Source: Wenzhouxiangella sp. (GTDB lineage Bacteria > Pseudomonadota > Gammaproteobacteria > Xanthomonadales > Wenzhouxiangellaceae). Taken from it: 10,624 nt of DNA. The position numbers and the translations under genes were made by a program. Position 1 is the stretch's first letter; every line of letters begins with the position of its first letter. Under the pieces are notes generated by a model that worked only from the letters and a program-made list of their open reading frames with translations, made no database searches and was not told the origin of the DNA. Of this stretch, positions 1 to 5,490 are shown piece by piece. Location of the stretch: the NCBI GenBank assembly GCA_007116585.1, contig SKIE01000234.1:1-10624 (forward strand), in the 5' to 3' direction.

Positions 1-71
1 GCTTCAATCACGGCCAGGGTGCCGACGCTGGCCCAGAATGCAATGAAGACGGCAAAGATGAATTTTTTCAC
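1..71 (-). CDS. N-terminus of an unidentified membrane-anchored or exported protein (partial)
   Basis: This reading frame begins with GTG at 71-69 and runs off the left edge; only 23 complete codons are visible. The product starts with Lys-Lys and then an unbroken hydrophobic stretch (FIFAVFIAFWASVGTLAV), so it is either a signal peptide or an N-terminal membrane helix. The GTG overlaps the TGA stop of the flavoprotein gene read just before it (GTGA, 71-68), and a GAGGAG Shine-Dalgarno-like sequence lies 11 bases upstream (complement of 83-88). Both support a real, translationally coupled third gene of the operon. Its family cannot be told from this fragment. By position it could be an electron-transfer partner of the upstream flavoprotein, but that is inference only. 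Confidence 0.6.
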   Translation of the reverse strand, partial: MKKFIFAVFIAFWASVGTLAVIE

Positions 72-1381
72 AGCAATTCGAACTCCTCGGTATGAATGCT
101 GCTGCGGCTGACGCCCAGCGCGCGCAGATGGGACTGCGCCAGGCGGTTCAGGGGTTGCGGGCCGCAAATATAGATTTCCCGACGTTCGATATCGCCGCAG
201 TTGTCGCGCATGAAGTCCTTGCTGACGGGGCCTTCGCGGTAGAAGTAATGGGGGATCAGCTTGAAGCCCGGGATCCCGTCGGCCAGGCTCTGGAGTTCAT
301 CGAGATACAAGGCTCGCGCCTCATCCTGTACGCAATACAGGAAGCGAATATCCCCACCGCGGTCAAGCTTTCTCAAGTGTCGCATCCGGGCCAGGAATGG
401 CGTCACGCCGATGCCGCCCGATATCCACAACTCGGGTATCTCCACCTCATCAGGTGATTTGAAGAAGCGCCCGTACGGGCCTTCCACGGTCACTTTGGAG
501 CCCGGCTGGATCGATTGGATCGCGCGACTGGCGTCACCGAGATCCTTGATTGCAATCCGCAATCCGTTTTCACGGGGAGAGGACGACAGGGTGTACGGAT
601 GTTCCTCGCGATATCCCGCTCCGAGTTCACGGTCGTACGGCGTCATGTAGACGAAGTTGCCGGCCTGGTAGCGCAGCGAGCGTTTTTTAGGCTCCAGCGT
701 CAGTTCGACCACGTTGTTGGCGGGCCGGTTGATGTCGGTGACGGTGTAGGGCAGCCGCCCAATGCGACGTGAGCCGACAAAACGCCATAACACGGCGCCG
801 ACGGCCAGCAGGGCGAAGGCGATCCAGATCACGTAGTCGAGATAGGCCGGCATCGTGCGACTGAACATGAACGTATGGACCAGCGCGAGGATGACCGCGA
901 ACGGGGCAATATCGTGAATGCGTTTCCAGCGCTCGTAGTCTGGTGGGCCGAAAAAGCTGAACGTCGGGGCGAGGAATATCATCATCAGGATCAGCGAGAC
1001 CCAGCCGCTCCAGGTCGCGATATCGCTAAGCGGCGGAAACAGCGTGGCGAAGCCCAGACCCGCGCCGAAGCTCTGGGCCGAAAAGGCCAGCAACAGGGGG
1101 TGCAGCATGAGCAGAAACAGCGCGGCGGCGCCAAGAAGATGGTGCGTGTGCCACAGCCGGGTCAGCCCACCGAACGGCTGGTCAAAGCCGGGCACTCGGG
1201 CGCTGAGCGCGGCTGAGAGCAGCATGCAGGCCAGCCCCAGCACGCCGGTCAACCGGCCCAGAAAGTTCAGAATGGCAGACGCGCTGGTGAAGTCGGAGCC
1301 ACGCGCTCCAAGCAGGAAAAACACCAGGGGAATGGCAATCAGCGCCCACACCAGGCCACGGGCCAGACGGGCTTTGATCAT
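68..1381 (-). CDS. Ferric-reductase-like transmembrane flavoprotein (FAD/NAD(P)H oxidoreductase)
   Basis: A 437-residue membrane oxidoreductase. The N-terminal half (about 10-203) has around six hydrophobic helices. Histidines at 78, 80, 81 and 94, and at 156 and 169, fall in two neighbouring helices, the usual heme-ligand arrangement of the ferric reductase/NADPH oxidase/YedZ-like membrane domain. Residues 205-310 form the FAD-binding barrel, with HPYTLSSSP (261-269) as the flavin motif. Residues 315-437 are the NAD-binding domain, with GGIGVTP (322-328) and CGP (406-408). By family it should move electrons from cytosolic NAD(P)H through FAD and heme across the inner membrane to iron or another acceptor; the actual acceptor is unknown. 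No C-terminal 2Fe-2S domain is present. The ATG overlaps the stop of the PQQ dehydrogenase gene read before it (ATGA, 1381-1378), and the stop overlaps the next start, so the three genes appear co-transcribed. The family call is firm and the substrate is not. Confidence 0.88.
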   Translation of the reverse strand: MIKARLARGLVWALIAIPLVFFLLGARGSDFTSASAILNFLGRLTGVLGLACMLLSAALSARVPGFDQPFGGLTRLWHTHHLLGAAALFLLMLHPLLLAFSAQSFGAGLGFATLFPPLSDIATWSGWVSLILMMIFLAPTFSFFGPPDYERWKRIHDIAPFAVILALVHTFMFSRTMPAYLDYVIWIAFALLAVGAVLWRFVGSRRIGRLPYTVTDINRPANNVVELTLEPKKRSLRYQAGNFVYMTPYDRELGAGYREEHPYTLSSSPRENGLRIAIKDLGDASRAIQSIQPGSKVTVEGPYGRFFKSPDEVEIPELWISGGIGVTPFLARMRHLRKLDRGGDIRFLYCVQDEARALYLDELQSLADGIPGFKLIPHYFYREGPVSKDFMRDNCGDIERREIYICGPQPLNRLAQSHLRALGVSRSSIHTEEFELL

Positions 1382-2496
1382 GGTTGTGCAGCCTCATGCG
1401 TGCTGGTCGCTGGTGTCATGCGAAGTACCTTTCCTTGAGGTTCATCAGTGAGCAGATAGAAGGCGCCGTCAGGGCCTATCTGAACGTCGCGCAACCTGCG
1501 ATCGAGATCCAGCGGAATGATCTCGTCGCCAAGCACCTGGTCACCATCCAGCCGAACGCGCCGAAGCGAGCGTTCGGCCAGGCTGGCCACCAGCAAATCG
1601 CCGCGCCACTCGGTAAACAGGTCGCCGTGTACCTGGGACATGCCTGCTGGCGCGATCGACGGAGTCCAGTCTATCAAGGGGTCGACCATGCCGGGACGGC
1701 TGGTGTAGGGCGTGATGCTGGCGCCGGAGTAGTCGACGCCATGCGTGACCACCGGCCAGCCGTAGTTGGCCCCGGCCTTGATCAGGTTGAGTTCGTCGCC
1801 GCCGCGCGGGCCGTGCTCGTGCGACCAGATCAGCTTGCTGTCCGGGTCAACCACGATGCCCTGCACGTTGCGATGACCGTAGCTGAAAATCTCGTCCAGA
1901 GCGTCTGGATGGTCCACAAACGGGTTGTCTGGCGGCACCGCGCCTTCGTCGGTGACGCGCACGATGCTGCCCAGATGACTGTCGAGACGCTGCGCGTGCT
2001 CGCGAAAGTTGAAGCCGTCGCCAATGCTGATCAGCAAGGTATCGTCAGCCAGAAACGCCATGCGGGCGCCGTAGTGAACCGCGGTGTTTTTGGTCGGGCT
2101 GGCGGTGAAGATGATCTCTTCGTCAACCCAGCGCCGGTCGCGGATGCGTCCGCGCACGACCCGGGTGGCATTGGCGCGGGCATCGCCGTGCGCAAGGCTC
2201 AGGTAAATCCAGCCGTTGTCTTCAAAGCGGGGATGCAGCACCAGATCCTGCAGCCCGCCCTGAGCTCTGACAAAGCTTGCGGGTACGCCGGCAACCGGCT
2301 CGGGCAGGAGCTTGCCGTTCTCGATCAGGCGCAGCCGGCCGGCCCGCTCACTGACCAGCATTTGATCCGGCGCCAGAAAGACCAGGGCCCATGGATGCTC
2401 CAGCCCTTCAGCAATTGTTTCAAGCTGCGGCCGATCTGCCGCAGCCAGGCTGGCCGCCAGCAGACTGCCGATCAAGATCAAGCGTTTGAGCGCCAT
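1378..2496 (-). CDS. Secreted PQQ-dependent sugar dehydrogenase (GSDH/YliI-like beta-propeller)
   Basis: A 372-residue protein with a clear Sec signal peptide (MALKRLILIG..., hydrophobic to about 19, probable cleavage after SLAAA at 20), so it acts in the periplasm or outside the cell. The body matches the soluble glucose/sorbosone dehydrogenase family, six-bladed propellers that bind pyrroloquinoline quinone and calcium. Visible landmarks are GLEHPWAL (31-38), QGGLQDLVLHP (79-89), HYGARM with the putative catalytic His141, SYGHRNVQG (205-213), HEHGPRGGDELN (226-237) and YGWP (245-248). The length is typical of the Asd/YliI branch. By family it oxidises aldoses to lactones and passes electrons to an acceptor; the substrate is not predictable. 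It is first in a minus-strand operon and overlaps the membrane flavoprotein by ATGA. No strong Shine-Dalgarno sequence is visible before this ATG, but the signal peptide begins exactly here. No PQQ biosynthesis genes are in the window, so cofactor supply cannot be judged. Confidence 0.9.
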   Translation of the reverse strand: MALKRLILIGSLLAASLAAADRPQLETIAEGLEHPWALVFLAPDQMLVSERAGRLRLIENGKLLPEPVAGVPASFVRAQGGLQDLVLHPRFEDNGWIYLSLAHGDARANATRVVRGRIRDRRWVDEEIIFTASPTKNTAVHYGARMAFLADDTLLISIGDGFNFREHAQRLDSHLGSIVRVTDEGAVPPDNPFVDHPDALDEIFSYGHRNVQGIVVDPDSKLIWSHEHGPRGGDELNLIKAGANYGWPVVTHGVDYSGASITPYTSRPGMVDPLIDWTPSIAPAGMSQVHGDLFTEWRGDLLVASLAERSLRRVRLDGDQVLGDEIIPLDLDRRLRDVQIGPDGAFYLLTDEPQGKVLRMTPATSTHEAAQP

Positions 2497-2597
2497 GGGT
2501 CGCCGAAAATCGAAAACGTTGAAAACATTTTTCTAAGATACCATTGAGCGTCTTCTGGCTGCTCATCGCAGGACAACGCTCTATATCCCGAGACAAT

Positions 2598-2602
2598 CGG
2601 AG
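2598..2602 (+). promoter_or_regulatory. Shine-Dalgarno sequence that sets the membrane-protein start
   Basis: CGGAG lies seven bases before the ATG at 2610. It favours that start over the in-frame TTG at 2544, which would add 22 polar residues in front of the first membrane helix and has no comparable site. Confidence 0.55.
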
Positions 2603-2609
2603 TCAACGC

Positions 2610-3047
2610 ATGTGGAGAACTCTGATGGCCTGGCTGGCGGCGGTGCTGGCGGCCACTATTGCCGGCAGCCTGGTTCAGTCACGGCACAGCATCGCCGCAA
2701 TCGCAGACATTTACCAGCCTGTCGCCTGGGCAGATCAGTTTCGCGTGATCGGACATGACCTGGTGCACTTTGCGCCGACCTGGGGCGCGGTGATGGCGCT
2801 GGGGCTGCTGGTGGCCATGCCGGTGGCGGCCTGGCTGGCGCGGCGGCGGCCGAATTTACGGACCTTGCTTTTCCCGTTGGCCGGGTTCGTGGCGGTGTGG
2901 GTCGCTTTGCTGGCGATGGAGCAAATGGTGCCGGTGACCGTGGTCGCTGCCGCTCGTGATCTCGGCGGCTGGCTGCTGCTGGGACTCGGTGGCGCCCTGG
3001 GGGGCGCGATCTTCATTGCGCTCGGCCGCCGGCCGGCCCAAAACTAG
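2610..3047 (+). CDS. Small four-helix integral membrane protein, function unknown
   Basis: The product is 145 residues when started at the ATG with a good Shine-Dalgarno sequence (2598-2602). Four hydrophobic segments are visible at about 5-22, 56-77, 85-103 and 118-138. A loop of about 33 residues between helices 1 and 2 (SRHSIAAIADIYQ... to HDLVHFAP) is the most hydrophilic part and has two His (49, 53) flanking an acidic residue. The last helix is Gly-rich (LLLGLGGALGGAIFIALG), suggesting tight helix packing, and a short Arg-Arg tail follows. I do not recognise a family. It is divergent from the sugar dehydrogenase operon across about 110 bases and convergent with the transglycosylase gene, only 7 bases separating the stops. 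A longer form from TTG at 2544 is possible but less likely. It is a real gene on the basis of coherent membrane topology and its start signal. Confidence 0.7.
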   Translation: MWRTLMAWLAAVLAATIAGSLVQSRHSIAAIADIYQPVAWADQFRVIGHDLVHFAPTWGAVMALGLLVAMPVAAWLARRRPNLRTLLFPLAGFVAVWVALLAMEQMVPVTVVAAARDLGGWLLLGLGGALGGAIFIALGRRPAQN

Positions 3048-3058
3048 TGGCCCACTAG
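3044..3058. repeat. Perfect inverted repeat holding both convergent stop codons
   Basis: CTAGTGG (3044-3050), a central C, and CCACTAG (3052-3058) form a perfect palindrome. The left arm contains the TAG stop of the membrane protein (3045-3047); the right arm contains, on the other strand, the TAG stop of the transglycosylase (3057-3055). As RNA it can fold as a six-pair stem with a GCC loop on either strand. No T-tract follows in either direction, so it is at best a weak bidirectional terminator or 3'-end stabiliser. Confidence 0.4.
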
Positions 3059-3681
3059 CGACAAAACGGCCAGAACTGGTACCAGCGTCGACAGCGGAAC
3101 TGGTCTTCGCAGGCCTGCAACTGGCGTGTGTAAGTGGTAGCACGCTGGTCGACCCGGCTGGCGATGTTTTGCAACTGGCGGTTATTGCGCCAGCCGCCAC
3201 GCTGGAAGCCGGTGTGCCCATCGTGATAAGCCAGGTAAAGATGGTAGGCGTCGTTTTTTGCCAGGCCGAGCCGGCGGTGCGAGACGTCGTTGTACCAGCC
3301 GATGAAGTCCAGCGCGTCGGCCATGTTGCTGCGCCGCGCGCGGCGATTGCCCGTGGCCTGCTGATAATCCTGCCATGCCGGGTCCTGCGCCTGGGCATAA
3401 CCGCGCGCGCTCGAGGGGCGCCGACCGGGAATGATGCCGAGTATGCGGTTCCGCTCAGGGCGCGCCCGGGCACGGAACGAAGATTCCTGCTGGACGAAGG
3501 CCATCTGGACGGCAATCGGCGTACCCCAGCGCCGCTCCGAGGCCAGCGCATGGTCATACCAGCGTGGCTGCTGCTCGAAAATCCGACATACATTGTCCTG
3601 CTGCTGCGGCGGACGCGTGGCGCAGCCGCTGATCAGTATCACCATGAGCAGCAGCAGGATCGGTTGCACAAGCTTGTTCAC
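3055..3681 (-). CDS. Lipoprotein lytic transglycosylase (SLT domain)
   Basis: With the GTG at 3681-3679 the product is 208 residues and starts with a textbook lipoprotein signal: Asn-Lys, a Leu/Ile-rich core, and lipobox LISGC with Cys20. Ala at +2 favours outer-membrane sorting. The SLT fold is indicated by QQESSF with probable catalytic Glu66, GYAQA (94-98) in the place of the usual GLMQ, and AYHDGHTGF (151-159) in the place of the AYNxG motif. The family cleaves the MurNAc-GlcNAc bond of peptidoglycan with formation of 1,6-anhydroMurNAc. Four further cysteines (32, 191, 197, 207) could form two disulfides, as expected in the periplasm; the C-terminus is rich in Trp, Arg and Cys. The start is uncertain: in-frame GTG at 3693 and ATG at 3735 would lengthen the N-region to 24 or 38 residues before the Cys, and none of the three has a strong Shine-Dalgarno sequence. 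Reading upstream of 3735 would only shadow the opposite-strand kinase gene. Confidence 0.82.
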   Translation of the reverse strand: MNKLVQPILLLLMVILISGCATRPPQQQDNVCRIFEQQPRWYDHALASERRWGTPIAVQMAFVQQESSFRARARPERNRILGIIPGRRPSSARGYAQAQDPAWQDYQQATGNRRARRSNMADALDFIGWYNDVSHRRLGLAKNDAYHLYLAYHDGHTGFQRGGWRNNRQLQNIASRVDQRATTYTRQLQACEDQFRCRRWYQFWPFCR

Positions 3682-3792
3682 GCGCGCTTTCACCCGGGCG
3701 AATTGGCTGGAAAGCCGGAGGTTTAAGGGTACCATGCAGCCATTGATCATTCGCGGAGCAGGTATGGAGCGCGTCAACCCTATTCTTTGCCC

Positions 3793-3798
3793 AGGAAG
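3793..3798 (+). promoter_or_regulatory. Shine-Dalgarno sequence for the UbiB-family gene
   Basis: AGGAAG lies nine bases before the ATG at 3808. It lies inside the longer reading that begins at TTG 3787, so it argues for the ATG as the true start. Confidence 0.55.
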
Positions 3799-3807
3799 AT
3801 TCAGCTG

Positions 3808-5490
3808 ATGCTGTGGCAGGCGTTGCACGCGGCGCGCGATCTTGGCCGCGTCCAGGATATCGCCGCCGTGTTGATCCGTTATGGATTCGGTGACCTGGTA
3901 CGACGGGTCGGCATGGCCGGGGCGCTGGAGCGCGCCGGCAAGGTACTGCACTGGAAAAAAGCCGAGGAGCTCGCTCGCCTCCAGCCGCCTGAAAGGGTTC
4001 GGCGCATCCTGGAGGAACTCGGGCCGACCTTCGTCAAACTGGGGCAGGTGCTGGCCACGCGCGTCGATCTGTTCGGACCGGAGTGGCTCAACGAGTTCCG
4101 GAAGCTGCAGGACCATGCTCCTCCAGTGGCGTGGGAGAAGATTCATGCACAGCTGACCGAGGATCTGGGCGCCCCGCCTGAAGAAGTGTTTGCCTACGTC
4201 GACCCCGAACCGCTGGCGGCGGCCTCACTCGGCCAGGTCCACAGGGCCCGGCTGGAAGACGGCAGCGAGGTGATTCTGAAGGTCCGGCGTCCCGGCATTC
4301 GTCCCGTGGTCGAGGCTGATCTTCGTCTGCTGCAACGCCTGGCCGAGATCGTGGAGAGCGAAGTCGAGGAACTGGAACGCTATCGACCCCAGCTGCTGGT
4401 GCGCCAGTTTTCAGGATCACTGCGTCGCGAGCTCGATTTTGCCGCCGAATGCCGCAACGCGGAGCGTATCGGTGCGGCGTTTGCGGAACAGGATGAACTG
4501 GTCGTGCCAACGGTGTACTGGGAGTGGAGCGGCGAGCGTCTGAATGTCCAGTCGTATCTGGACGGCATTTCGGGCAGCGACCTCGCCGGCGTTGACGAAG
4601 CCGGCCTTGATCGTCATGCCATTGCCGCGGCCGGCACCCGGATTATCCTGCGCATGATTCTGGAACACGGGTTCTTCCACGCCGACCCGCACCCCGGCAA
4701 CGTCAAGTACATGCCGGGTGACCGCATCGGCCTGATGGATTTCGGCATGGTTGGACGCCTGTCGGAGAACCGGCGGCAGGAGGTCGCCGAACTGCTCTAC
4801 GGGCTGGTCTCGCGAGACGCCGATCTGGTGGCGACCACGCTGATCGACTGGAGCGAAAGCGAAGACACGATCAGCGACACCTTGCGCGACGATATCTCCG
4901 AATTCATCGACCACTATCACGGTGTGCCGCTGGAGCAGCTGGATATGGGGCGCATGATCGGCGAAATCACCGGCGTGCTGCGAAACCACCATCTGATGCT
5001 GCCGGCTGAACTGGTGCTGATGCTCAAGGCCTTTATCACCATGGAGGGCATGGGGCGCTCCCTGGATCCTGATTTCGACATGGCCAAGGAGGCCGCTCCC
5101 ATCATCGAGGATGTGCTGCGCGCACACTATTCGCCGGTCAACATGGCCAAACGCATGCAAAAAGGCCTGGCCGACAGTCTCAAGATGCTCGGTTCCCTGC
5201 CGTCTGATCTCAGTCGGCTGATGCGTGCCATACGCCGCGGCCGCATCGAGGTGCATGTCGATATCCAGTCCTTGAAAGAGGTAGGTTATCGTCTTGATCG
5301 CGCGGCCAGCCGGCTGACCCTGGGCGTTGTGACCGCAGCGCTGATCATTGGCTCGGCCATCGTGCTCAATGTCCAGAGCGATCGCGAGGCCTTTGGCCTG
5401 CCCCTGTTCGGCCTGCTGGGCTTTATTGGCGCGGCGCTGGGTGGGGTCTGGCTGCTGTTTTCGATCTGGCGCAGCGGCCGTGATGACTAG
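3808..5490 (+). CDS. ubiB: ABC1/UbiB-family atypical kinase (ubiquinone biosynthesis regulator)
   Basis: A 560-residue protein when started at the ATG with an AGGAAG site; a TTG seven codons earlier is the alternative. All hallmarks of the UbiB/ADCK family are visible: the KxGQ motif in FVKLGQ (75-80), the Ala-rich nucleotide loop AAASLGQ (137-143), the ATP-contacting Lys158 in VILKV, the ExD motif RELDF (207-211), HADPHPGN (291-298) as the catalytic loop, and DFG (311-313). Two hydrophobic helices near the C-terminus (about 504-521 and 531-553) match the membrane anchor of bacterial UbiB, and the length is close to E. coli UbiB. By family it binds ATP, works peripherally at the inner membrane and is needed for ubiquinone biosynthesis, probably by making lipid precursors accessible rather than phosphorylating proteins. 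It is monocistronic here: no ubiE or ubiJ is adjacent, unlike E. coli, so it may be an AarF-type paralogue. The family is very secure and the precise ubiB orthology less so. Confidence 0.9.
   Translation: MLWQALHAARDLGRVQDIAAVLIRYGFGDLVRRVGMAGALERAGKVLHWKKAEELARLQPPERVRRILEELGPTFVKLGQVLATRVDLFGPEWLNEFRKLQDHAPPVAWEKIHAQLTEDLGAPPEEVFAYVDPEPLAAASLGQVHRARLEDGSEVILKVRRPGIRPVVEADLRLLQRLAEIVESEVEELERYRPQLLVRQFSGSLRRELDFAAECRNAERIGAAFAEQDELVVPTVYWEWSGERLNVQSYLDGISGSDLAGVDEAGLDRHAIAAAGTRIILRMILEHGFFHADPHPGNVKYMPGDRIGLMDFGMVGRLSENRRQEVAELLYGLVSRDADLVATTLIDWSESEDTISDTLRDDISEFIDHYHGVPLEQLDMGRMIGEITGVLRNHHLMLPAELVLMLKAFITMEGMGRSLDPDFDMAKEAAPIIEDVLRAHYSPVNMAKRMQKGLADSLKMLGSLPSDLSRLMRAIRRGRIEVHVDIQSLKEVGYRLDRAASRLTLGVVTAALIIGSAIVLNVQSDREAFGLPLFGLLGFIGAALGGVWLLFSIWRSGRDD

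Noticed and set aside
1384..2547. Long open frame of 387 codons on the plus strand opposite the PQQ dehydrogenase gene
   Set aside because: It is an antisense shadow of a gene with a clear signal peptide and family motifs. Its own translation has no recognisable domain, and it runs into the upstream control region.
2634..2653. CTGGCGGC direct repeat in the small membrane protein gene
   Set aside because: It is low-complexity Leu/Ala coding for a membrane helix, not a mobile or regulatory repeat.
3682..3807. Possible divergent promoters between the transglycosylase and UbiB-family genes (TTGACG on the minus strand at 3777-3772; TATTCT on the plus strand at 3781-3786)
   Set aside because: Neither hexamer has a convincing partner at 16-18 bases, so no promoter is annotated although one must be close by.
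3682..4146. N-terminal extension of the transglycosylase frame far upstream
   Set aside because: It overlaps the start of the UbiB-family gene on the other strand, and the lipoprotein signal begins only near 3681. The extension encodes nothing signal-like.
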